Source: Ohtaekwangia koreensis (GTDB taxonomy: Bacteria > Bacteroidota > Bacteroidia > Cytophagales > Cyclobacteriaceae). From it: DNA of 64,000 nucleotides. Each line of letters opens with the position of its first letter. Position 1 is the stretch's first letter. The stretch spans positions 565,501-629,500 of the forward strand of contig NZ_FUZU01000002.1 in assembly GCF_900167975.1 (NCBI RefSeq), given 5' to 3'. Below the pieces are notes generated by a model. That model had not been told where the DNA came from. It did not search any database and saw only the letters and a program-made list of their open reading frames with translations. Positions 9,336 to 16,592 of the stretch are shown here, one piece after another. The translations under genes were made by a program, and so were the position numbers.

Positions 9336-10112
9336 ATGATACTGAAAACGGTAAAACTCTTTCTGATTGGCCTTACAACGGTTTTTTTGGTGAGTTGTGA
9401 CTCTGATGAAAAAACTGCAAAGGTTCAAATCAGTTTAACGGATGCTCCTGGCGATTATCAGGAGGTAAACGTTGACATTCAAGGAGTGGAAGTTCATGTT
9501 GGTGAAGACGAAAATTCTGGCTGGAAATCTCTGGCTGTTGATAAAGGGGTATATAATCTTCTTGAACTGACAAACGGACTCGATACCTTATTGGGAGAGA
9601 TTGAAATACCTGCTGGTAAAATTTCTCAAGTACGATTAATACTCGGTGATGAAAACACTATTAAAGTAAATGGTGAAGTTTTTGACTTGGGCACTCCAAG
9701 CGCACAACAGTCCGGTTTAAAATTACAAGTACATCAAACTTTGGCAGAAGGAATAACCTATAAAATTCTTTTGGACTTTGATGTTGCGCGTTCCATTGTA
9801 ACAACAGGAAATGGAAGCTATAAATTGAAACCTGTTATCCGCACTATTACTGAAGCGCAAGACGGAGCGATCAAAGGAATTGTGGTTCCTGCCGAATCTA
9901 CTCCGGCCATTTATGCGATCAGCGGAATTGATACGGTGGGTACAACTTATACTGATGCTTCAGGAAATTTCTTGATAAGAGGTTTACCAACCGGTTCGTA
10001 CGTTGTTTCGTTTGAACCAAACGTAAAATATCTTTCAACACAAAAAGAAGGTGTACAAGTGTCTGTTGGGAGCGTTACAGATCTAGGTACAGTTACACTA
10101 GGCCTTGATTAG
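9336..10112 (+). CDS. DUF4382 lipoprotein
   Basis: Read from the ATG at 9336, this is a 258-residue protein with a lipoprotein signal peptide (hydrophobic stretch ending LVSC at about residue 21). It is followed by a DUF4382 domain (KVQISLTDAPGDYQEVNVDIQGVEVHV) and a C-terminal carboxypeptidase-regulatory-like beta sandwich (about residues 180-258, GAIKGIVVPAE ... FLIRGLPTGSYVVSFEP). An earlier in-frame ATG at 9264 would put 24 unlikely residues before the signal sequence. Outer-membrane anchoring is inferred from the lipobox. The function of DUF4382 is unknown. It ends before a terminator shared with a convergent gene. Confidence 0.8.
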   Translation: MILKTVKLFLIGLTTVFLVSCDSDEKTAKVQISLTDAPGDYQEVNVDIQGVEVHVGEDENSGWKSLAVDKGVYNLLELTNGLDTLLGEIEIPAGKISQVRLILGDENTIKVNGEVFDLGTPSAQQSGLKLQVHQTLAEGITYKILLDFDVARSIVTTGNGSYKLKPVIRTITEAQDGAIKGIVVPAESTPAIYAISGIDTVGTTYTDASGNFLIRGLPTGSYVVSFEPNVKYLSTQKEGVQVSVGSVTDLGTVTLGLD

Positions 10113-10134
10113 AACCAGGTATATATCTGTATTA

Positions 10135-10170
10135 AAAGAGGCTCGCCATTGTGACAAGCCTCTTTTTTTT
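10135..10170 (+). terminator. Intrinsic terminator after the DUF4382 gene
   Basis: A 9-bp stem (10135-10143 with 10057+100, i.e. 10157-10165) is followed by a run of T. It overlaps the last bases of the convergent solute-binding gene. Confidence 0.8.
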
Positions 10171-11002
10171 ATCGTACCAGGTTTAGAAAAGTAGAACCCA
10201 AATTGTCAGCAATAATTTTTTTATAGCGGACACTTTTACGGTAATCAGTTGTCAGAAACTCATTCCATACCTGATCCCAATCTGTCTGCTTAGCCATAAT
10301 AAACCCAAGCTCTTCAGCACTTCCGAGATCTACATCGTGCCTTTTTACAGGAAGTTTTTTACGGACCACACCAACATACTCGGTGAAATCCAGAATGGAA
10401 AATACCTTGGTGTTGGAAGAAAGATTTTTAATGACGCTTTCGCTTGATGGAGCGTATACTACATTTAGCTGTGGATAATATTGTTTCTTGATTTTATCGA
10501 TATACTTCACATGTGTGCTTCCGGTAATTACTTGGGCCGTAAAACCTTGAAAGGTTTTTGGAAGATCTTCTAATTTGGTTAATGCTGGCGTCTTTTGATT
10601 GGTGAGCAACACCAACTGCGTTGTCATAAAAGGAGGACTGAACTTCATAATTTTTTTCCGCTCATCCGTGATGCTGGTGTTGGTTACTCCGAGAATGTTT
10701 GGCGTTGATTGCGAGACTTTAAGGAAGGTCGAGAAATCATGTTCTTCACCTGCATAGTTAATGGTGAGGTTTGCTCCGTGTTTTGCCTTTATGTATTCGG
10801 CAAAATCAGAGAGTATATCTACGCAAACACCCTTCATCTTACCGTTCACATTTTGAATAAGACCTGCTTGATCATAGTATACAATCGTTAGCATTCCTGA
10901 TCCTTTCGATTTTACTTTCGACCAACTGTCTCCGGTATATTTTTGAGCTATAGAAGATATACTGAACACAAAGCTCAGCAACACTAAACTAAAATACTTC
11001 AT
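10169..11002 (-). CDS. Periplasmic solute-binding protein, family 3-like
   Basis: A 277-residue protein from the ATG at 11002, with a clear signal peptide (about residues 1-19, ending SSIAQ). An upstream in-frame ATG adds 7 residues and is less likely. The body has features of family 3 extracellular solute-binding proteins: an early segment about a cytoplasm-independent small-molecule site (GMLTIVYYDQAGLIQNVNGK), GVCVDILSDFAEYIKAK, and a later hinge around LEDLPKTFQGFTAQVITGSTH. No permease or ATPase gene adjoins it, so it may be a sensor-type or orphan binding protein rather than an importer component. The ligand is not predictable. Confidence 0.7.
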   Translation of the reverse strand: MKYFSLVLLSFVFSISSIAQKYTGDSWSKVKSKGSGMLTIVYYDQAGLIQNVNGKMKGVCVDILSDFAEYIKAKHGANLTINYAGEEHDFSTFLKVSQSTPNILGVTNTSITDERKKIMKFSPPFMTTQLVLLTNQKTPALTKLEDLPKTFQGFTAQVITGSTHVKYIDKIKKQYYPQLNVVYAPSSESVIKNLSSNTKVFSILDFTEYVGVVRKKLPVKRHDVDLGSAEELGFIMAKQTDWDQVWNEFLTTDYRKSVRYKKIIADNLGSTFLNLVR

Positions 11003-11063
11003 AAGGGGTGATATAGGATACATTATCTATCGCTAAGATAAGGGAAATGCCAACACACCAAAA

Positions 11064-11462
11064 TTATATAGCATTTTGTTTCGAACGGATAAACCGTTTA
11101 TCGATCCATTGTAATATCAGAATGAAGGCGATGCCAAACAGAGCGACTCCTTTGTAGCGAGATATACCTTCAAGAAATCCTGCCTGAAGTTTAAATTCCG
11201 TCATTGAAATAGATACGATCAAAGTAACGATGAGTAAAAAGATTCCGGCACACATCCAGAAATATTCGCGCTTTGCCGATTGAGCTTGTTGTTGCTTAAT
11301 TTTACCGATTACCTTGGCAGCAAAGGAAGCTGGCAAAACAAAATCAGGCTCCTTTTCAAGTACGCTGAAAATTCGCCGGTAAATTTTTTCATCAGCGTCA
11401 TTGCCTGTAACAGGCAATCCAGCTTCAATTTTTTCCTGTATAGTTTTATCTGCTTCACTCAT
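11064..11462 (-). CDS. Putative membrane anti-sigma factor
   Basis: A 132-residue protein with a soluble N-terminal half (about 70 residues) and two predicted membrane helices (about 73-95 and 105-122). Its ATG overlaps the stop of the upstream ECF sigma gene in an ATGA arrangement, which favours 11462 over an ATG two codons earlier. I see no zinc-binding HxxxCxxC anti-sigma motif. The anti-sigma role is inferred from position, topology and size only. Confidence 0.6.
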   Translation of the reverse strand: MSEADKTIQEKIEAGLPVTGNDADEKIYRRIFSVLEKEPDFVLPASFAAKVIGKIKQQQAQSAKREYFWMCAGIFLLIVTLIVSISMTEFKLQAGFLEGISRYKGVALFGIAFILILQWIDKRFIRSKQNAI

Positions 11463-12022
11463 AACCATTCTTCTTTAACACTATATTTCTTTACTTTCTC
11501 TTTTAAGAGTGTTCGTGCTCTGAAAATATAATTTTTTACTGTGCCCCCTGGCATATTGGTAACTGCTCCGATCTCGTCATACGTCATTCCTTCCTGATGA
11601 TAAAGTATCAAAACTGTTTTATAGTTCACAGGAAGTTCATCCACCAATTTTAATACAAAAACGTCCAAATCTTTTTCTTCCATTAATGATTCAGGACTTT
11701 CTTCATTCACAAAATACGCAGAGAAACTTTCCTCTTCGGGTATTTCACTGAACGGTATTTTATTCTTTCGCATGTGGTTGATCGCATGGCGATACGCAAT
11801 GGTTGCGATCCACGTGGAAAGTTTAGATTGAAAATTAAACTCTCCAAGCTTTTCATATACTTTCAAGAATACATCCTGACAAAGTTCTTCACGCTCTTCG
11901 TCATTTTTCACTAGCCTGCTAATCATATGCGCAACAAGCCTTTCATGCTGTCGTATCAACTGCGTGAAGGCTTGCATATCTCCTCGTATAATTCTAGAGA
12001 TTAGCGTCCGGTCGTCTATCAT
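11459..12022 (-). CDS. ECF-type RNA polymerase sigma factor
   Basis: A 187-residue sigma-70 family factor with region 2 (about residues 22-90, including the EELCQDVFLKVYEKL and FQSKLSTWIATIAYRHAINHMRK core- and -10-binding segments) and region 4 (about 125-180, helix-turn-helix YHQEGMTYDEIGAVTNMPGGTVKNYIFRARTLLKEK). Size and spacing are typical of extracytoplasmic-function sigma factors. It is co-transcribed with a putative membrane anti-sigma gene. Its own upstream region carries a bipartite element repeated in mirror image before the divergent gene, suggesting autoregulation. The start codon is only about 7 bp past the proposed -10 element, so the mRNA may be nearly leaderless. Confidence 0.9.
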   Translation of the reverse strand: MIDDRTLISRIIRGDMQAFTQLIRQHERLVAHMISRLVKNDEEREELCQDVFLKVYEKLGEFNFQSKLSTWIATIAYRHAINHMRKNKIPFSEIPEEESFSAYFVNEESPESLMEEKDLDVFVLKLVDELPVNYKTVLILYHQEGMTYDEIGAVTNMPGGTVKNYIFRARTLLKEKVKKYSVKEEWL

Positions 12023-12029
12023 TGGGTTG

Positions 12030-12063
12030 TTAGACAGGTGTAGATTAAAAGATGTTGCAGGAA
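12030..12063 (-). promoter_or_regulatory. Predicted ECF-dependent promoter of the sigma/anti-sigma operon
   Basis: On the minus strand a TTCCTGCAACATCTT block (12063-12049) contains a TGCAAC -35 core. After exactly 18 bp comes GTCTAA (12035-12030) as the -10 element. An identical 15-bp block with the same 18-bp spacing and GTCTTA drives the opposite direction. The AAC/GTC pair with this spacing resembles ECF promoters. Confidence 0.65.
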
Positions 12064-12122
12064 AATAGTAAAATGTTTTAGAGTCAAAATATCAAAACCT
12101 TAGTATTCCGAAAGTTTTAAAA

Positions 12123-12156
12123 TTCCTGCAACATCTTGTCCTGGACCTGTGTCTTA
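12123..12156 (+). promoter_or_regulatory. Predicted ECF-dependent promoter of the 12197 gene
   Basis: The block TTCCTGCAACATCTT (12123-12137) and GTCTTA (12151-12156) are separated so that TGCAAC and GTCTTA are 18 bp apart, as in the mirror-image promoter of the sigma gene. Transcription would begin near 12163. That rules out a GTG start at 12149 and supports ATG 12197. Confidence 0.65.
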
Positions 12157-12196
12157 CGCCATAAAACAATTCGAAAACTTTAACACATACAATATT

Positions 12197-12535
12197 ATGG
12201 AACACGTACTCATGCCCATCGCAATTTTTGGAAGCTTCGGAACAACCCTGTATTTCTTCACGAAAGTGCTTACAGACTATATTCTTAAAAAGAAGATGAT
12301 TGATAAAGGTTTTGTGAACGAAGAGAGCCAATCTATTTTTAAAGATTATAGCGCAGAGAATAAGTATTCATCTTTGAAGTGGGGGTTGATCGCTTTCTTC
12401 TCCGGCATCTCATTAATCCTTATGGATTACCTGGATGTTCGTCCTGACTCAACGCTTCCATACGGAATTTTTGCAGTTGCTTTATCCCTTGGATTTCTAA
12501 TCTATTACTTCCTGGTAAAGAAATTTACCAAGTAA
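12197..12535 (+). CDS. Small membrane protein (DUF6249-like)
   Basis: A 112-residue protein with three hydrophobic segments (about residues 4-24, 61-78 and 84-105) around a charged loop. It starts at the ATG at 12197 rather than a GTG 48 bp upstream, because the GTG lies inside the proposed -10 element. The layout resembles DUF6249 proteins of Bacteroidota, which have no known function. It is divergent from the ECF sigma gene and shares its promoter motif. It is therefore a probable member of that sigma factor's regulon, perhaps a target or regulator at the membrane (inference). Confidence 0.65.
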   Translation: MEHVLMPIAIFGSFGTTLYFFTKVLTDYILKKKMIDKGFVNEESQSIFKDYSAENKYSSLKWGLIAFFSGISLILMDYLDVRPDSTLPYGIFAVALSLGFLIYYFLVKKFTK

Positions 12536-12588
12536 TCGCGAAGTATATCTTCTCTTTTCAAAGACTTTCTCATTTTCATTTCATTTTT

Positions 12589-15018
12589 ATGATCAGGAAT
12601 TATATCCAGGTTGCTCTGCGCAGCTTGCGCAGGCATAAATTTTTTTCATTCATTAATATTTTTGGTCTCGCGATCAGTATGTCTGTTTGCCTTGGCATTA
12701 TGATGTTGGTCGCAGATCAAATGATGGCCGATCGCTATAATACAAAACGTGATCGGATATATCGCGTGGTTACTCGTTACCTTAATGCAGACGGATCTAC
12801 ATCCGGCAATGATTACGCTACATCGCCACAACCTATAGCTCAATCTCTTTTAGATGATTATACCGGAGTTTCGAAAGCTGTTCGTATTCGCAGAAAGTTT
12901 GGAAACAATTGGATGGAGTTAGACCCGGGGCGAGATGTAAACATTCCATTGTCAGGATTTTTTGTGGATGCTGATGCATTGGATGTTTTTGAATATGAGC
13001 TGGAGCATGGAGATCCCAAAACAGCTCTAAGAGATCCATACTCTGTTGTTCTTACAAAGAAAGCTGCCAGAAAATTATTCAAGGTTAGCAATCCTGTAGG
13101 GGAAGTAATCAAGGTAGGAAAGCTCGGTGAGTATAAAGTCACAGGTATCATAAAAGAGTCCAATCACAAATCACATATTGTCTTCGAAGGATTAGCGTCC
13201 TATTCCACTATTAAAAGTTTAGAGGCCGACAGTACTTTTGAAAGCAGTGATTCAGGGTGGGATAATTTTACGTCCGGATGGGTTTATCTTTTATTGGAGG
13301 AAGGACATTCTCCTCAAGAAATTGAAAGCCATTTGAACGATATCGTTAAAAAACGAGAAGCAAAAAATGGTGACAAAAAAAGTGAACGTACAACGAAGTA
13401 TTATCTTCAGAATATTTCCAGCATAACACCAGGAGCGTTCATTAATAATCCCATTGGTCCATTTATGCCAATGATCTTTGTTTACTTTTTCGGTGGACTT
13501 GCGCTCATCATTATGATAACGTCTTGTTTTAACTATACCAATCTTTCAATCGCTCGTGCATTAACGCGCGCGAAAGAAATTGGTGTGAGAAAAGTGAACG
13601 GTGCACATCGCTATCAAATATTTGTACAATTTATTTCTGAAGCAGTTGTTATAGCACTCTTCGCGTTGGGGTTAGCTCTCTTATTTTTACAAGTTGTAAA
13701 ACCGTTCATGCTAAACCTTCGCTTCGCCCAAGCATTGAAATGGGATCTCGAAGAAAATGTTTATGTATATATAGTCTTCTTGTTGTTCAGCATTTGCATC
13801 GGATTGTTTGCAGGTTTTTTTCCCGCTGTAATACTTTCAAAATTTCAACCGGCAAAAGTGTTGAAGAATATAGGAGGGATGAAGCTGCTCTCAAAAATGG
13901 GCTTGCGTAAATCTTTGCTTGTCGTGCAGTTTAGCCTTTCATTAATTTTCATAATCTCTGTTCTTATACTGTACAACCAACTTCAACTTTTTGTACGGGC
14001 CGATCATGGTTTCGATATGGCAAACAAGATCAGCATTCAGCTAAACAACACATCTTATACAACACTGAAAGCGCAACTTGCTACCTATAGCAATATCGAA
14101 AATATATCTGCAGCATCGCATATACCTGCAACCGGCATTACATATGGCGATGATTTCAAAAAGGGAACAAGCGATAAAGATGTTGTGATGGTAGACTACT
14201 TCAGCGTAGATGAGCAATACTTAGACAATATGAATATAGCATTGTTGGCAGGTACGAATTTTGATCCACAGGCCGTTGAAAAAAATAAGCGCTCCGTTAT
14301 TCTTAATGAAGAGGCTGTAAAGAGTTTTCATCTTAACTCGCCGCACGATGCCATCGGAGAATTTATCTATTTGAATTCGGACTCCTCAAAATTTGAGATC
14401 ATTGGTGTTGTAAAAAATTACAATCACCAGATGATGGTGAGCAAAGTTCAAGCGATGGCGTTACGCTATAATCCTGATGAATTTTATACACTGCAGGTAA
14501 AGTATACGGGAAGTCATGAAGATGCAGTGAAGAACATTGAATCTGCCTGGGCAAAAATCAATCCGTCTCTTAAAATTGACTATAAGAATTTCGATGAAGA
14601 GATCCGCTCGTTTTACAAAACTATATTCAGCGACTTTGTGAACATCATTGGTGTGATCGCTTTTATGGCTATCGTTATTTCATGTCTTGGTTTGTTAGGG
14701 ATGGCTACGTATGCGACAGAAACAAGACTAAAAGAAATTTCAATTCGTAAAGTTTTAGGATCAAGCGATGGTGCACTAGTGCTGCTACTTTCCAAAGGTT
14801 TCGCTTCATTACTTGCTATAGCAATTGTTCTTGCTGTGCCGGCTGCATGGTTCATCAATAATTTATGGTTACAGCTAATAGCCTATAGGACCGAGTTAAG
14901 CATTGGCGTGATTGGAACAAGTGTATTAATTCTGATTTTGCTGGGAGGCATTACGATCGGATCGCAAACTATTCGAGCAGCATTCGCCAATCCTGTTGAT
15001 AACTTAAAAAACGATTAG
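12589..15018 (+). CDS. FtsX-like/MacB-type ABC transporter permease
   Basis: An 809-residue permease with an N-terminal membrane helix (about residues 20-42), a MacB-type periplasmic domain (about 50-250), FtsX helices (about 290-425), a second periplasmic domain and a second FtsX block (about 675-800). This duplicated layout is typical of Bacteroidota permeases that work in macrolide/lipoprotein/peptide-type efflux or mechanotransmission. The conserved KEIGVRKVNGA and KEISIRKVLGS segments follow the usual first FtsX loop in each half. No ATPase gene adjoins it, so its partner must be encoded elsewhere. The substrate is unknown. It starts 53 bp after the small membrane gene and may be co-transcribed. 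Confidence 0.85.
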   Translation: MIRNYIQVALRSLRRHKFFSFINIFGLAISMSVCLGIMMLVADQMMADRYNTKRDRIYRVVTRYLNADGSTSGNDYATSPQPIAQSLLDDYTGVSKAVRIRRKFGNNWMELDPGRDVNIPLSGFFVDADALDVFEYELEHGDPKTALRDPYSVVLTKKAARKLFKVSNPVGEVIKVGKLGEYKVTGIIKESNHKSHIVFEGLASYSTIKSLEADSTFESSDSGWDNFTSGWVYLLLEEGHSPQEIESHLNDIVKKREAKNGDKKSERTTKYYLQNISSITPGAFINNPIGPFMPMIFVYFFGGLALIIMITSCFNYTNLSIARALTRAKEIGVRKVNGAHRYQIFVQFISEAVVIALFALGLALLFLQVVKPFMLNLRFAQALKWDLEENVYVYIVFLLFSICIGLFAGFFPAVILSKFQPAKVLKNIGGMKLLSKMGLRKSLLVVQFSLSLIFIISVLILYNQLQLFVRADHGFDMANKISIQLNNTSYTTLKAQLATYSNIENISAASHIPATGITYGDDFKKGTSDKDVVMVDYFSVDEQYLDNMNIALLAGTNFDPQAVEKNKRSVILNEEAVKSFHLNSPHDAIGEFIYLNSDSSKFEIIGVVKNYNHQMMVSKVQAMALRYNPDEFYTLQVKYTGSHEDAVKNIESAWAKINPSLKIDYKNFDEEIRSFYKTIFSDFVNIIGVIAFMAIVISCLGLLGMATYATETRLKEISIRKVLGSSDGALVLLLSKGFASLLAIAIVLAVPAAWFINNLWLQLIAYRTELSIGVIGTSVLILILLGGITIGSQTIRAAFANPVDNLKND

Positions 15019-15713
15019 GCTTCAGCAATACATACTATACTAATTTCTGCGCAGCCATTTTGTTTAAGCACATGAGCGCATGCTTCAATAGTGGCTCCTG
15101 TTGTTATTACGTCATCCACCAGAAGGATCCTTTTACCTCTTACCGTAAGAGGATCTTTCACGTGGAAAACTTCACTTACATTTTGCCAGCGATTGAGTTT
15201 TGATTTCTTCGTTTGCGTTTCAGTTTTAATTTTCCTGGAAAGGATTCCATCCGAAAAAGGCACGCTAAGCTTTTGAGATAAGCCTTCTGCAAACTTTGCA
15301 CTCTGATTATAACCACGCTTTCTCTTTCGCGAAGCATGAAGCGGAACAGGAATTATCAGATCAGACTTTTCCATTTCCGAATCCTGAATTCTTTGTCCTA
15401 ACACTTTGCCCAGCATAATACCCACCTCTGGTCTGTTTTTATATTTCAACGCATGAAGCAAATGTTGAACACGACTGCTTTTGGCAAACTTAAAAAGAGC
15501 CACGGCATGTGTTAATTCAAATCGATTCGATAGTCTTACCTGAAGTGAGTTTTGGATTTCCTTGTGGTGATTGGTTTGAGGCATTTCCAATATACAACGC
15601 GTGCAAACCAAGTCTTCACCTTTTGCCAATGAATCAGAACACGCAACACAACAATTTGGAAAGAATAGAGAAACGAAATCCGAGAATAATTCGGTGATCA
15701 AAGAATTAGCCAT
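15015..15713 (-). CDS. ComF family phosphoribosyltransferase-like protein
   Basis: A 232-residue protein with an N-terminal cysteine pair region (CCVACSDSLAKGEDLVCTRC, about residues 20-39) likely binding zinc. The C-terminal phosphoribosyltransferase fold has the PRPP-loop motif ILLVDDVITTGAT (about residues 196-208). ComF proteins take part in DNA uptake in competent species, but many bacteria carry them without known competence. The segment PVPLHASRKRKRGYNQSAKFA is characteristic. Its stop overlaps the stop of the convergent permease by 4 bp. It is divergent from the next gene (59 bp between starts). Confidence 0.88.
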   Translation of the reverse strand: MANSLITELFSDFVSLFFPNCCVACSDSLAKGEDLVCTRCILEMPQTNHHKEIQNSLQVRLSNRFELTHAVALFKFAKSSRVQHLLHALKYKNRPEVGIMLGKVLGQRIQDSEMEKSDLIIPVPLHASRKRKRGYNQSAKFAEGLSQKLSVPFSDGILSRKIKTETQTKKSKLNRWQNVSEVFHVKDPLTVRGKRILLVDDVITTGATIEACAHVLKQNGCAEISIVCIAEA

Positions 15714-15772
15714 TTTAGAAATATATTTGCCTGCAACTGTGTTTCTTAAAAATAATAAATCAAAAATAAATT

Positions 15773-16114
15773 ATGGGACTCGTTCAGGACTTTAATACAT
15801 ATCGTAGTAAAATGAATGACAAGATCATGGACTCTGATAGCCTGATCATTAAACGAATATTCAACTTAGATACAAATGCTTATGCGGAAGGGCATCTTGA
15901 TGTAAAATCAAAAGAGCTCATCGGGTTAACTTGTTCACTCGTTCTTCGCTGCGATGATTGCGTTCGTTATCATTTGGGTAAATGTAAAGAGGTTGGATTT
16001 TCTACTGAAGAAGTTCACGAGGCGATGGGAGTTGCAACACTTGTTGGCGGTACAATAGTAATTCCACACTTGCGCAGAGCGTTTGAATATTGGGAGGAAC
16101 TTCAAAATGTTTAA
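15773..16114 (+). CDS. Carboxymuconolactone decarboxylase family (AhpD-like) protein
   Basis: A 113-residue all-helical protein with a CxxC motif followed by a histidine (CDDCVRYH, about residues 62-69). This is the pattern of AhpD-like peroxidase-partner members of the carboxymuconolactone decarboxylase family rather than the true decarboxylase. The general role is thought to be thiol redox or peroxide defence. The specific substrate is unknown. Its stop overlaps the start of the next gene by 8 bp, so the two are translated from one mRNA. A TGCAAC sequence upstream lacks a GTC at the right spacing, so I do not assign it to the ECF promoter class. Confidence 0.83.
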   Translation: MGLVQDFNTYRSKMNDKIMDSDSLIIKRIFNLDTNAYAEGHLDVKSKELIGLTCSLVLRCDDCVRYHLGKCKEVGFSTEEVHEAMGVATLVGGTIVIPHLRRAFEYWEELQNV

Positions 16115-16481
16115 AAGAGATTTAGACTTAGAACGTACTTGGGCAGCATTACTTTCTGGCATTGAAAGCATGCTCGGAAAAAGACCGAAAGATTTAAATG
16201 CTGTTCTTTTTTTGATTGGTGTGCAGGAGCTTGGAAGAGGCAAAAAAGTTTTCAGCAAGGAAGAGAAGCAAGACTTAATGCACATTGGTATTTGCAAAGT
16301 GTTGAGTTATTCCGGCTACTATATTTTAGAAGGTTTAGATAAAGAGGGCTGGCCGCATTGGAAACTAATAAAAAAGCTGCCACACTTTGATTTGCTGGAA
16401 CAAGAGAAACTTCTAAAAATGCATGTGATTGAATACTTCGAAAAAGAGTTTGACTGGTTAAAGCCGGAGCACATTCAATAG
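16107..16481 (+). CDS. Conserved hypothetical protein
   Basis: A 124-residue soluble protein from ATG 16107, overlapping the end of the preceding AhpD-like gene by 8 bp. A longer in-frame version from 16083 would extend into that gene and is unlikely. It is helix-rich with aromatic residues (LSYSGYYILEGLDKEGWPHWKLIKKLPHF) and no membrane segment, signal peptide or recognised motif. I do not recognise the family. Translational coupling to the AhpD-like gene is the only functional hint. Confidence 0.72.
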   Translation: MFKRDLDLERTWAALLSGIESMLGKRPKDLNAVLFLIGVQELGRGKKVFSKEEKQDLMHIGICKVLSYSGYYILEGLDKEGWPHWKLIKKLPHFDLLEQEKLLKMHVIEYFEKEFDWLKPEHIQ

Positions 16482-16592
16482 CCATTGTTCGGTTTATACT
16501 ATCGCTTTGCTTTGAAGATTACGAGCGGCTATCTTAGAAGCTTCTCAACTTTAAATCAGGTTGTTGCGTTTTGATAATAAACGGATAAATAT

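Noticed and set aside
15156-15170. Another CACGTG site in the ComF gene, and similar ones at 11811 and 2952
   Set aside because: Their flanking arms match parS only in part, and they stand alone inside coding sequence. I consider them chance hexamers.
15731-15760. TGCAAC upstream of the AhpD-like gene as a third ECF promoter
   Set aside because: There is no GTC element 18 bp downstream, which both accepted copies have.
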